In this document: positions 16,957 to 25,232 of the stretch, piece by piece
Numbering within the stretch: position 1 is the stretch's first letter
How the letters are laid out: each line of letters starts with the position of its first letter
Assembly: GCF_900096965.1 (NCBI RefSeq)
Contig: NZ_FMYM01000005.1
Span: forward strand, 124,001-188,000
Source of the DNA: Shouchella lonarensis
GTDB taxonomy: Bacteria > Bacillota > Bacilli > Bacillales > Bacillaceae_D
Reading direction: 5' to 3'
Length of the DNA stretch: 64,000 bases
Program-made: the position numbers and the translations under genes
The notes under the pieces: generated by a model
What the model saw: the letters and a program-made list of their open reading frames with translations, nothing else
Database searches by the model: none
What the model was told of the DNA's origin: nothing

Positions 16957-18591
16957 GTGAGTAGGCTGGCGCGTGTGGCTGTAAAAATGAAATCGATCAT
17001 TGCAGACTTACTCAATCGTAGCACGAAAGCACAAATTATTGTGCTTGCAGACAAAACCATTGTGTACCGAAATACGTTGTTTAATGACATCATGCATGTT
17101 CCAGGACACTGTCATCCAGAGGAAGAGATTGCTCAGTATGTGCTTGATGATTTAGGTGATAAATGGAAGATGAAGAAGGTGAGCGGAGAGGTTTGTATTT
17201 GTGTTGTAGAAAAAGTCACGTATGAAGATGGCTACACCCTTGTGACGCTTGAAGAGGAGACCGCCGATGTAGGAGAGTGTTTAGCTGATGACGCTCATGA
17301 ACATCCTGTGTGGATTGCAGATAAAGAAGGAAAGATCAATTCCTGTAATCAAGCGGCAAAGCAATTCCATAATGCCACATCCTTGTTTGAAATTGTGCCT
17401 TGGGCGCTTGTTGACTGCAATAAAAAGGAACAGTCTATATATTGTCAGAACGACACGCATCGTTATGAACTGCAATTAGTTAGTGGGAAAGCATGTTATG
17501 TTGTCGAGTTAGTCTCATGTCACAAGGTATTTCCAAGTGAAAACGATATTCAACGTATGTTGCAGTTGTCTGAGGAGTGTTATGCGATTCATGATATGGA
17601 ACATGTGTATTTTGCCAATCAAGCAATGCATGATCTGTTGCAGCTGCCAGCAGGGCAATTAAATGGTGAGCAATTGCACGAGTATGTGACAGAGGCAGAT
17701 TTGATGATTTTAAAGCAAGCACAGGAAGAAGAAAGCCGCACATGGTATCGAGCTGTTCGCATTAAAACAGCTGAAGGCTTATCTCAAGACGTGACATGTG
17801 CCATTTTGCCGATCCGACTGGCGGGGAAAGCTGTATTTGTGTCGATGTTAAAAAAACCTATTACGCCCTATAGACGAGAAGAAGCAATGGATGTCGTTTC
17901 TCGCTTGGCAGCAAGTATGGCGCATGAAATTCGTAATCCACTCACGTCTATTAAAGGGTTTATGCAATTTTTCTCAGAAAAAGATTTGTTGCCACAATCG
18001 TTTTTTCATGTGACAAAACAAGAATTGGAGCGGATAGAACAAATTGTAAGTGAATATGCTTTTTTGGCACGCACCCAAGATCGTGAAGAAGTAACGGAAA
18101 TTTGTATAAAGGCTTTTTTTCAGTCGTTACTAAAAACAGAGCGCATGAAGGCTGTTGCGGTGACACACCCCATTGAATGGGTGAGTAAAGCGCCTGTTTT
18201 TATTACAGGTTGTAAGAAGGATCTACTATTTATGTTTGAACATTTAATTCAAAACGCCGCAGATGCAAGTGAGCCAGGGACACCAATTGTATTAGAAACG
18301 GATATAGGCGAGCATGATATTCGTGTGTGCGTCGTTGACAAAGGTGTAGGCATACCGGAAGAAAGACTTCATGTGATTGGTCAGCCATTTTATTCCACAA
18401 AAGAAAAAGGGACCGGTCTTGGTTTGATGATTTGCTACACAATTGCTGAGATGCACGGAGGTGCTGTAGATGTACAAAGTGAGATTGGCATAGGCACAAG
18501 GGTATCGGTTTTTTTGCCAAGAACGGTGTATCATAAACCATCCTCCTCGCACTTTACTGTGAAAGAACCAGTTGCAGCAATAGGTGAATAA
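16957..18591 (+). CDS. Orphan cytoplasmic PAS sensor histidine kinase (sporulation-kinase type)
   Basis: A 544-residue kinase without membrane segments. Residues 1-300 hold two or three PAS-like modules (clearest around 113-180 with HPVWIADKEGKINSCNQAA, and 200-300 with CYAIHDMEHVYFANQAM). The phospho-acceptor H323 sits in SMAHEIRNPLTSIKGFMQF, the H-box style of KinA-KinE, followed by an HATPase domain (NAADASEPG, DKGVGIPEERL, GTGLGLMICYTIAEMHGG). No response regulator is adjacent. With the sigma-H-like promoter upstream this suggests input into the Spo0F/Spo0A phosphorelay (inference). Start is uncertain: GTG 16957 or ATG 16987, both with distant ribosome sites. Confidence 0.82.
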   Translation: MSRLARVAVKMKSIIADLLNRSTKAQIIVLADKTIVYRNTLFNDIMHVPGHCHPEEEIAQYVLDDLGDKWKMKKVSGEVCICVVEKVTYEDGYTLVTLEEETADVGECLADDAHEHPVWIADKEGKINSCNQAAKQFHNATSLFEIVPWALVDCNKKEQSIYCQNDTHRYELQLVSGKACYVVELVSCHKVFPSENDIQRMLQLSEECYAIHDMEHVYFANQAMHDLLQLPAGQLNGEQLHEYVTEADLMILKQAQEEESRTWYRAVRIKTAEGLSQDVTCAILPIRLAGKAVFVSMLKKPITPYRREEAMDVVSRLAASMAHEIRNPLTSIKGFMQFFSEKDLLPQSFFHVTKQELERIEQIVSEYAFLARTQDREEVTEICIKAFFQSLLKTERMKAVAVTHPIEWVSKAPVFITGCKKDLLFMFEHLIQNAADASEPGTPIVLETDIGEHDIRVCVVDKGVGIPEERLHVIGQPFYSTKEKGTGLGLMICYTIAEMHGGAVDVQSEIGIGTRVSVFLPRTVYHKPSSSHFTVKEPVAAIGE

Positions 18592-19192
18592 AGTGTGCCG
18601 CAAAATAAAAGAGCATAAGACCTGCAAGAATGTTGACGATGGAAAGTAATTGCCCGCGTAACCACATTGAACCGAAGTGGGCTAAGACAGCAAGATTTAC
18701 ATTCCATAAAAGAATCCCGACAAACAAAAAGAAAATATGAATGTAAAATTCAGTTGATGTTGTGCGATGAATCATTTCTGAAAACAATGATCCGTAAATA
18801 CCAAACCAAAAAAGGAAGTTAATCGGGTTGAATAAGGCGATGCCGAAGCCAACCCGATATGACTGCCATAAATATGCAGGAGCATATGATGCTCTTTTTT
18901 GATGAGAAGAAAGGGAATGGCGATTAGCAATGGATTGACTTCCTAAATAGAGCAGAAATAACGCGCCAATGAAATACAAACCCAATTGCACATGCATTTG
19001 CGAAATAAAATGGGAAAGTCCTAAAGAAATTAGTAACATGAAGAGCGCGTCTGCAGTCATACCACCGAGAGCAACAACGATAGCAGCAGCAAAGCCATAA
19101 GAGAGACCGCGCTTTAACACTTCTAAACAGATTGGACCTACAGGGGCAGCGAGAGACACACCTAGAATCATTGCAGATGCTGCTTCATACAT
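18554..19192 (-). CDS. LysE/RhtB family exporter
   Basis: A 212-residue membrane protein with about six helices and the LysE-family start: MILGVSLAAPVGPICLEVLKRGLSYGF. The central FNPINFLFWFGIYG and the terminal helix NILAGLMLFYFAAHFI fit amino-acid or small-molecule exporters. Substrate cannot be predicted. It is convergent with the kinase gene and the two coding regions overlap by 38 nt at their 3' ends with no terminator between them, so the mRNAs may be antisense to each other. GGAAGGAGA lies before the ATG. Confidence 0.85.
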   Translation of the reverse strand: MYEAASAMILGVSLAAPVGPICLEVLKRGLSYGFAAAIVVALGGMTADALFMLLISLGLSHFISQMHVQLGLYFIGALFLLYLGSQSIANRHSLSSHQKRASYAPAYLWQSYRVGFGIALFNPINFLFWFGIYGSLFSEMIHRTTSTEFYIHIFFLFVGILLWNVNLAVLAHFGSMWLRGQLLSIVNILAGLMLFYFAAHFIHLLLQLVLSQ

Positions 19193-19391
19193 AAGATATC
19201 TCCTTCCCGTTTGCTATGGAGGAATAAATGACAACCCCTTCCTTACTATTTCATGCGCTTGTCCTCAAAAGTAGAAGCACAAGATTGGTTTAGTCTAACA
19301 CGACCCTTTCGTTCATAACATACTAAGAAAACAGTTTCTCAGCATGAAACAGTAAGATGTGTCTGAGGGGAATGAAAGGGAGAGGACAGCT

Positions 19392-20126
19392 TTGAATCAG
19401 TCTCAGTTGTATACAAAAGAACAAATGAGTTTAATGAATATGCCAAACTGGGTAAAAAAAACATATGCACAGTATAAAAGGGTTGTAGAGGAACCAGGGT
19501 TTCCTTGTTTTTTTGGACAAAAGGAAGAAAGAAGAGGCAATGTGCATTATTCGTACTTATGTCATAATGATTGGGTACATTTGCCGACAACATTGCAGGA
19601 ATTCATTTCGTTTACAAAGACAACTGGGAATGAGCGAAGTGTTTTTTTGTTGTTTGTGGAGCCAGAGTCAAAAGTGCAACCGTTTGCATATTATCGTCGT
19701 TATTTTTGGGATGTGTTAACATATTTGAATCGTAAAGACAAAGAAGAATGGCCCGTAGACATTCCAACTGATCCAGACCATCACTTATGGTCTTTTTGCT
19801 TTGCGTCATGCCCGATGTTTGTGTTTGGAAATGCGCCTGCTTATCAGAAGAGACGTGCGCGTAATTTAGGGAAAAGTTTGGTATTAGGTTTCCAGCCGCG
19901 TAATATTTTTAAAGGGTTAGAGGGGACGTTACAACAAGGACGAGAAGCGCGAGACAAAATACGTAAGAAAGCAGAGAAGTGGGATGGGATTGCTACCCAC
20001 CCAGATGTAGGCTATTATGGTGACCCGACCCACCATGAGTGGAAACAGTTTTTTATTAGTGATGATTGCGAGCCGATTCAAGGGAAGTGTCCTTTCCAGG
20101 TGTCAGAGATGAGGGACGGGAAGTAA
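19392..20126 (+). CDS. YqcI/YcgG family protein
   Basis: A 244-residue soluble protein of the YqcI/YcgG family, recognised by EPGFPCFFGQKEERRG near the N-terminus, LLFVEPES in the middle and CFASCPMFVFGNAPAYQKRRARNLG towards the C-terminal half. Some distant members of this family are reported to be heme-dependent amino-acid N-oxygenases in natural-product pathways; whether this one binds heme is unknown. Conserved His and Cys (HHLWSFCFASCP) are candidate ligands. I prefer TTG 19392 (AGGGAGAGG 6 nt upstream) to GTG 19359, which lacks a ribosome site. No biosynthetic partners are nearby. Confidence 0.75.
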   Translation: MNQSQLYTKEQMSLMNMPNWVKKTYAQYKRVVEEPGFPCFFGQKEERRGNVHYSYLCHNDWVHLPTTLQEFISFTKTTGNERSVFLLFVEPESKVQPFAYYRRYFWDVLTYLNRKDKEEWPVDIPTDPDHHLWSFCFASCPMFVFGNAPAYQKRRARNLGKSLVLGFQPRNIFKGLEGTLQQGREARDKIRKKAEKWDGIATHPDVGYYGDPTHHEWKQFFISDDCEPIQGKCPFQVSEMRDGK

Positions 20127-20202
20127 GAGCGCAAAGAAAATGGATAAAAGGGATGAGGGGAGTAAAAGATAAAATATAATTTAAAAAAGGGGCGACGGTT
20201 TA

Positions 20203-20709
20203 GTGAAAGGAATGAGCTTGTTTTTTACACTGCTTTTATTAGGAACGCAACCGTCTACTTTCATTGAATGGGAAATGCCTCAAGCAAGTGTTATAGTCAA
20301 TGTACACACGCACACACTCGCGCTCATTGAGTCACGTCATGTGGAAGAAATTCATTCAGTCGCCACGGGTAAAAAGGGGGATGAAACCCCTCTTGGAAAG
20401 TTTACGGTTCGGGTAAAAGCGAAAAACCCTTATTATAGAAAGAAAAACATTGCTGGTGGTGCGCCGAATAACCCACTTGGTAGTAGATGGATTGGGTTTG
20501 ATGCCCTTGGCACAGAAGGACGTACGTATGGTCTGCACGGAACCAATCGTCCAGGCTCGATTGGTTACCGTGTATCCGCTGGCTGTATAAGACTCGCCAA
20601 TGAGAGTGTGGAGCGTTTATATGAGCGCTTGGAAGTAGGTAGTACCATTGTCATTGTAGATGAAAAAGCATCATTTGAGGCAATCGGTAAGAAATATGGT
20701 CTACTTTAG
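20203..20709 (+). CDS. L,D-transpeptidase (YkuD domain)
   Basis: A 168-residue cell-wall enzyme that forms L,D-cross-links or attaches groups to peptidoglycan. An N-terminal hydrophobic segment (LFFTLLLLGT) is a signal peptide or anchor. The YkuD catalytic site is complete: LHGTN (H112) and SAGCIRL with nucleophile C128. Unlike B. subtilis YkuD there is no LysM domain. GTG 20203 has AAAAGGGG upstream. It stands alone; the next gene on the other strand is the small Prli42-like protein. Confidence 0.9.
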   Translation: MKGMSLFFTLLLLGTQPSTFIEWEMPQASVIVNVHTHTLALIESRHVEEIHSVATGKKGDETPLGKFTVRVKAKNPYYRKKNIAGGAPNNPLGSRWIGFDALGTEGRTYGLHGTNRPGSIGYRVSAGCIRLANESVERLYERLEVGSTIVIVDEKASFEAIGKKYGLL

Positions 20710-20718
20710 ACGATTAAA

Positions 20719-20750
20719 TAAAAAAAGCAGGTAGACCATTTCTCCCCGCT
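20719..20750 (-). terminator. Terminator of the Prli42-like gene
   Basis: On the minus strand AGCGGGGAGA pairs with TCTACCTGCT (one G-U, one mismatch) and is followed by TTTTTTT, 15 nt after the microprotein stop. It may also serve the L,D-transpeptidase gene. Confidence 0.65.
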
Positions 20751-20764
20751 GTGATTGATGCTTC

Positions 20765-20863
20765 TTAAAAAATACCTAGTCCGGCAGCACCAGTGAAAAT
20801 GCCGCCTAGAATGAGGGTTCCAATCATAATGTAAACAATGACCCGCTGGAATTTGCGTGGCAT
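20765..20863 (-). CDS. prli42: Stressosome-associated membrane microprotein Prli42 (DUF4044)
   Basis: A 32-residue gene, MPRKFQRVIVYIMIGTLIL... ending in GLGIF. It has a basic N-terminus followed by one transmembrane helix, the layout and opening (M-x-R/K-K-x-Q-R-x-x-V-Y-x-M) of Prli42, which in Listeria tethers the stressosome to the membrane by its positively charged N-terminus. AAGGAGG lies 7 nt before the ATG and a terminator follows, so it is a separate unit. Whether this organism has RsbR/S/T partners cannot be seen here. Confidence 0.75.
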   Translation of the reverse strand: MPRKFQRVIVYIMIGTLILGGIFTGAAGLGIF

Positions 20864-20945
20864 ACGAACGCCTCCTTACATAATAACGATTCATACAGTA
20901 GTGTATCTAAAAAAACGAAAACAAGCAAGAGGTGAATAAGGTGCA

Positions 20946-21344
20946 GTGTACAAATTAGATCATGTGGCATACGCAGTTCCAGCGTTGGCATCGTACATAC
21001 CATGGTTTGAAGAGATTTTTAGGGTACGAGCGTCGAAGATAGAAGTATTAAGAGAGCATAATGTAAACATTGTGTTTTTGGAAGCAGGTTTATTTAAAAT
21101 TGAACTTATCGAGCCATTACCAGGAAACCAATCCTTAAATTTATTCTTAAAAGAAAAGGGTCCTGGATTTCATCATGTTGCGTTTTCTGTCCGAAAGTTA
21201 CACGAAGTTTATTTGTCTTTGCGGCAAGCGGGCTGTCGTTTTACATCGGACACTTTGTTAAAGGGGAGTTGTAATCGGAACGTGATTTTTATACACCCAC
21301 ATGTCGCCCAAGGGCTGCTTATTGAACTTTGCGAGGAATCGTGA
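20946..21344 (+). CDS. VOC/glyoxalase-fold protein, methylmalonyl-CoA epimerase-like
   Basis: A 132-residue single-unit vicinal-oxygen-chelate protein. The metal-ligand pattern of methylmalonyl-CoA epimerases is visible: LDHVAYAV (His near residue 6), IELIEP (Glu), PGFHHVAFSV (His near 79) and LLIELCEE at the end. GTG start with AGAGGTG upstream. It directly precedes a yqjE-type peptidase; in B. subtilis yqjC (epimerase-like) and yqjE flank the carboxylase gene yqjD, which is missing between them here. Epimerase activity is therefore a weak guess; the VOC fold is solid. Confidence 0.75.
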   Translation: MYKLDHVAYAVPALASYIPWFEEIFRVRASKIEVLREHNVNIVFLEAGLFKIELIEPLPGNQSLNLFLKEKGPGFHHVAFSVRKLHEVYLSLRQAGCRFTSDTLLKGSCNRNVIFIHPHVAQGLLIELCEES

Positions 21345-21398
21345 TATGAATAGAGAGTGGTAAAAATGAATGAGCGTTATTGGAATGGGGAGATGTGT

Positions 21399-22532
21399 AT
21401 GGATACAAATCGATTGGTTCAAGAATTTGTAACACTTGTACAAACGAGCTCTGAAACAGGTTATGAGGGAGAAATGAGTGAGCTATTGAAGGCGAAGTTT
21501 AAGGCGTTAGGTTTGAGGGTGGAGGAAGATCATGCAAAAGAAGTGACTGGTCACGGCGCTGGAAATTTAATTTGCACACTTGAGGCAACGCAAGAAGGCA
21601 TTGACGCAATCTATTTTACGTCACATATGGATACTGTAGTGCCAGGGAAAGAAATTAAGCCGGTCATAGAGGGTGATATGATTAAAACGGATGGGACGAC
21701 GATTCTTGGTGCGGATGACAAGGCAGGAATTGCTGCAATGTTAGAAGCCATCCGGATGATTCAAGAACAAGATATTCCGCATGGACAAGTCCAATTTATT
21801 ATTACAGTTGGTGAAGAGTCTGGTCTAGTTGGTGCAAAAGTACTTCCACCTGAGAAAATTGATGCTGTCTATGGATACGCACTTGACAGTGATGGGGAAG
21901 TAGGTGAAATGGTGACCGCTGCGCCTTCTCAGGCGAAAATAAAAGCGTATGTGCGTGGGAGAACAGCTCATGCTGGTGTCGAACCTGAAAAAGGCATTTC
22001 AGCCATCACTGTTGCAGCAAAAGCTGTTGCAAAAATGCCACTTGGACGCATTGATGAGGAAACGACGGCAAACATTGGTCGCTTTGCTGGAGGAACAGAC
22101 CAGACGAACATCGTTTGTGATTCAGTGGAAATTACTGCTGAAGCACGTTCGTTAGACAGCATAAAATTAGAAAAACAAATTACAGCAATGAAAACAGCAT
22201 TTGAAACAGCTGCCATCGAGATGGGAACGACCTGTGAAGTAGAAGTGACATATGCGTATCCGGGCTACAAAGAAAACGACGATGCGCAAGTTGTACAAAC
22301 AGCAAAAGCAGCAATTGAGCGGTGCGGTTTTACCGCCCGTACGTTGGCAAGTGGAGGCGGGAGCGATGCAAATGTCATTGCAAGCTTCGGTATTCCAACC
22401 ATTAATTTGGCAATTGGCTATGAATTTATTCATACGACAAAAGAGCAAATATCGATTACATCGTTGCAAAAGACAACAACGCTCGTTGTGGCAATTATTG
22501 AACAGATGGTCGTGAATGGTGGCACTAAATAA
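21399..22532 (+). CDS. yqjE: YqjE-like M20 family metallopeptidase (tripeptidase T-like)
   Basis: A 377-residue cytoplasmic zinc aminopeptidase-type enzyme. Metal-site motifs of the M20 family are present: FTSHMDTVVPG (His and Asp), LGADDKAGIAAML, GEESGLVGAK with the catalytic glutamate, and the dimerisation segment with RGRTAHAGVEPEKGISAI. The early TGHGAGNLICTL is typical of B. subtilis YqjE. ATG 21399 is preferred (GGGGAG 6 nt upstream, homologous N-terminus MDTNRLVQEF) over an in-frame GTG at 21357. Last gene of the VOC-yqjE unit, followed by a bidirectional terminator. Confidence 0.88.
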   Translation: MDTNRLVQEFVTLVQTSSETGYEGEMSELLKAKFKALGLRVEEDHAKEVTGHGAGNLICTLEATQEGIDAIYFTSHMDTVVPGKEIKPVIEGDMIKTDGTTILGADDKAGIAAMLEAIRMIQEQDIPHGQVQFIITVGEESGLVGAKVLPPEKIDAVYGYALDSDGEVGEMVTAAPSQAKIKAYVRGRTAHAGVEPEKGISAITVAAKAVAKMPLGRIDEETTANIGRFAGGTDQTNIVCDSVEITAEARSLDSIKLEKQITAMKTAFETAAIEMGTTCEVEVTYAYPGYKENDDAQVVQTAKAAIERCGFTARTLASGGGSDANVIASFGIPTINLAIGYEFIHTTKEQISITSLQKTTTLVVAIIEQMVVNGGTK

Positions 22533-22536
22533 GATG

Positions 22537-22580
22537 AAAAAAAGTAGGTCTGACAGAAATGAACAGACCTACTTTTTTTA
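22537..22580. terminator. Bidirectional terminator between yqjE and darB
   Basis: AAAAAAAGTAGGTCTG pairs exactly with CAGACCTACTTTTTTT around an 11-nt loop. The A/T ends make it a terminator in both directions; its last bases touch the darB stop codon. Confidence 0.92.
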
Positions 22581-23027
22581 ATGCTGATGTAAGTACTTAC
22601 TAATAAGTCCCAGAATGGATCGGCGTGTCAAAATCCCGATAAAAGAGCGATGTTGATCGACGACGCATAGGAACGGGTGGTTAATGGAGAGTGATAATGC
22701 TTTCGAAAATGTTGCATCTGGCAAGATGCGTGGGACATCTTCATTCATTGCATCGCGGACACTTTGTTCAGCCAGACGATCCATTTCAAAGTTTTCTACA
22801 CCGAGAAGGGAATCGAGAATGAGTGACTTACTAATTAGGCCACTTAGGCGAAAGGATTCGTCTAAGACAGGGATGGCCGTATAGCCAGATTTAATTAAAA
22901 CAAGCAGTGCATGTTCGAGCGGATTACCAACTTGGACATGGGCTACTTTGTCAGCAGGGATAATCAATGTTTTGATGTCTGCGTCAGAAAGCAGCCGGTC
23001 TTTTAATGCATTTAACAAAGGAATCAC
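22578..23027 (-). CDS. darB: Cyclic-di-AMP-binding CBS protein DarB (YkuL/CbpB)
   Basis: A 149-residue protein of two CBS motifs. The segment ADKVAHVQVGNPLEHALLVLIKSGYTAIPVLD is nearly identical to B. subtilis YkuL/DarB, which senses cyclic-di-AMP and, when free of it, stimulates the (p)ppGpp synthetase Rel and pyruvate carboxylase. The second CBS half contains FLCVVDQHRSFIGILTRRSIL. The start is taken as GTG 23027, though its ribosome site is weak, so the N-terminus may be a few codons off. Single gene ending at the shared terminator. Confidence 0.88.
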   Translation of the reverse strand: MIPLLNALKDRLLSDADIKTLIIPADKVAHVQVGNPLEHALLVLIKSGYTAIPVLDESFRLSGLISKSLILDSLLGVENFEMDRLAEQSVRDAMNEDVPRILPDATFSKALSLSINHPFLCVVDQHRSFIGILTRRSILGLISKYLHQH

Positions 23028-23188
23028 TTCTTTTAGTTAGAGTTTTATTGTTCATGCGCCAGGTAAAAGACATTAAGAAAAAGCCCTTGCTACTTCATGG
23101 TACTCTTTTGACATATATAACGTCAAGGCATGAGTTGGAAATAAACCACTAGGAAATTGTTCATACTAGAAGAAAAAGGTGGGTTCTC

Positions 23189-23431
23189 ATGCACTCAAAG
23201 CAAACGGTAAAATATATATGTGAACAGTTTACAAATGGGCATACATATTACTACAAGCAGGAGTATATTACACATGATTGTTGGATGAATTTAACGTCCG
23301 TTGCGTGGTCATCCCCGCGCCCAATATCGAAAAAAACATTTTTAAAAAGAGAATCAGAAGGCTATACATGTCAGTATATTCAACGGGAGCCTGCCATCAT
23401 TCTCCCATTTAAAAAAGAGGCACGTCCTTAA
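23189..23431 (+). CDS. Small hypothetical protein
   Basis: I do not recognise this 80-residue soluble protein. It is rich in Tyr, Lys and Thr (VKYICEQFTNGHTYYYKQEYITHDCWMN), with three cysteines and no membrane segment. AAAGGTGGG precedes the ATG at about 10 nt and a terminator hairpin begins within its last codons, which supports a genuine single-gene unit. It lies between two minus-strand genes. Confidence 0.55.
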   Translation: MHSKQTVKYICEQFTNGHTYYYKQEYITHDCWMNLTSVAWSSPRPISKKTFLKRESEGYTCQYIQREPAIILPFKKEARP

Positions 23432-23454
23432 GTGAAGGATGTGCCTTTCTTTCA
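23418..23454 (+). terminator. Terminator of the 23189 gene
   Basis: AGGCACGTCCTT pairs with AAGGATGTGCCT (one G-U) around a 5-nt loop, followed by TTCTTT. The ascending arm overlaps the end of the coding region. Confidence 0.82.
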
Positions 23455-23459
23455 CAGGG

Positions 23460-25232
23460 TTAATCTTGAATGGAACGGAGCGTTTCTTTTACGTTAATTT
23501 CCCCAAATCCGTAATACATATCGTGTGCACTACGTCCAGAGGAATCGGCCATTTTCATAATGAGTTCGCCTACTTCTGCGTTTGTTAATGTTGGCTGAGC
23601 AGATCGCACTAATGCGGCAAGACCAGCGACGTGCGGCGCAGCCATGGATGTTCCAGATAAAACGACATATTGTTGATCAAGGTACGTACTAGCAATATGT
23701 TCTCCCGGGGCAGCAACGTCAACATGCGTCCCATAGTTAGAGAAAAAAGCCCGATTGCGATTCTCGTCCACTGCAGCAACTGTAATGACTTCAGGATAAG
23801 CAGCTGGATACATGAGGGCATCGTCATTGTCGTTTCCTGAAGCACTAATTAAAACAATATCATTTGCATAAGCGTACTGTATTGCTTCGTATAAAATATT
23901 GGCTTGTTCATAGTCGCCAAGGCTTAAGTTAATGATATCTGCCCCGTGATCAACCGCCCAGTAAATTGCACGGGCAACGGAGTAAGAAGAGCCCTCCCCA
24001 TCGGCGTCAAGTGCTTTGATTGGCATTATTTTGCTTTCCCATGATACGCCAGCGATCCCTTCAACATTATTTGTCATTGCTGCAGCAATACCGGCGACGT
24101 GTGTACCATGTCCATTTTCATCATGAAAGTCACTGTTATCATGGATCGCGTTGTAGCCATCAACCAATTTCCCGCGTAAGTCAGGGTGCCTTGGGTCAAC
24201 ACCTGTGTCTATAATGGCGATGGTGGTATTTTTGCCATTGGAAAAAGCCCAGCCTTCTTCGCTTTCAATTTGAGGTAAATTCCATTGGTGTGGCTTAAAA
24301 AATTCATCATTAGGACGAATATTTTCTGGCTGTGTAAGCACTTGATTAACAAAAGCGTAGTTTGGTTCAGCAAAAGAAATATCTTGTTGCTGCCGGAGAT
24401 CTTCAATTATTCGAGTGACCTCTTTTCCATCTTGCTGTAAAACAAAATAAGGGTCATTGGCAGAAATAAGTTTGTACTGAGAATGGTCCGCAAGCCAAGT
24501 TGTGATTTCTATTCCACGTGCGAGTTTTACGACAGCTTGTGAAGGATGAAAGGGTGATTCTTTTGTTTCTTCTTTTGATTGCACATAAATATTCCAACCA
24601 AGCCCGGGAACTGTCTCTCCTTTTAAACCATCTGGAACATCTTTCATTGTGTCAAACTGAACGTCTGGATCTTCACCTGCAATAAAAAAGGTGCCATTGC
24701 TGTCGGCAATGGAAGCAACATCTGTTAAGTAAGACTGAATAAAAGAGAGGTTTACTTCTCCTATCAAGAGGCGTCCATCTTCACAATCTTTGGCAAGTAG
24801 GAGACGTTTTTCACCGTTCACGTCGTAAGGATCAGAGTAGTGTTGACCTTGATTGTGGTGGGTCAGCTTAGCTTTATCTATCGTTGATAGTGATCCCGCT
24901 GTAATACGTGGTGTTTCGTCTTGATTGAGCATGGCAAAACCTTCAATGTAAGGATGTCGGGTTAATTCAAGCTGAAAATCACCTTTTAAAGTGAGATCCT
25001 TCGTCTCTCCCCATCGCTCTAACTGTTGTGAAAGAGAAGAGACAAAAAGGGTCGTTGTCCGCGCCAAGTCTTGCGCCATCAACCGGTTTTTTGCTGCTAA
25101 AGGTACGTAACTTTTTCGTTTTTCTGCAGTCATTGACAAGGCACCTTTTTGTTCAATCGGTCCTGTTTGGGGTGCACACGCTTGTACAAAAAACAAAATT
25201 ACAAGTACAGTCAAACATCCTTTCAATCTCAT
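23460..25232 (-). CDS. Lipoprotein subtilase (S8) with N-terminal Cache-like domain
   Basis: A 590-residue exported serine protease. A signal segment ends in a lipobox-like VQAC (Cys19), so it is probably lipid-anchored on the outer face of the membrane. Residues about 50-220 resemble an extracellular PDC/Cache sensor domain (GFAMLNQDE, GRLLIGEVNLSFIQSYL, NGTFFIAGED). Residues 310-590 form a thermitase-like peptidase: D342 (IDTGVD), H375 (GHGTHVAG), N467 (SASGND) and S529 (GTSMAAPH) make a complete active site. The segment between (ITTWLADHSQY...FAEPNYAF) looks like an inhibitor-type propeptide end. It overlaps the deacetylase gene upstream by 4 nt, so both are one operon. The sensor-protease combination is unusual; substrate unknown. 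Confidence 0.82.
   Translation of the reverse strand: MRLKGCLTVLVILFFVQACAPQTGPIEQKGALSMTAEKRKSYVPLAAKNRLMAQDLARTTTLFVSSLSQQLERWGETKDLTLKGDFQLELTRHPYIEGFAMLNQDETPRITAGSLSTIDKAKLTHHNQGQHYSDPYDVNGEKRLLLAKDCEDGRLLIGEVNLSFIQSYLTDVASIADSNGTFFIAGEDPDVQFDTMKDVPDGLKGETVPGLGWNIYVQSKEETKESPFHPSQAVVKLARGIEITTWLADHSQYKLISANDPYFVLQQDGKEVTRIIEDLRQQQDISFAEPNYAFVNQVLTQPENIRPNDEFFKPHQWNLPQIESEEGWAFSNGKNTTIAIIDTGVDPRHPDLRGKLVDGYNAIHDNSDFHDENGHGTHVAGIAAAMTNNVEGIAGVSWESKIMPIKALDADGEGSSYSVARAIYWAVDHGADIINLSLGDYEQANILYEAIQYAYANDIVLISASGNDNDDALMYPAAYPEVITVAAVDENRNRAFFSNYGTHVDVAAPGEHIASTYLDQQYVVLSGTSMAAPHVAGLAALVRSAQPTLTNAEVGELIMKMADSSGRSAHDMYYGFGEINVKETLRSIQD

Noticed and set aside
23034-23170. TTGAC/GTCAA partial palindrome and 32-codon frame between darB and the 23189 gene
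   Set aside because: The arms are only 5 bp and the frame has no ribosome site.
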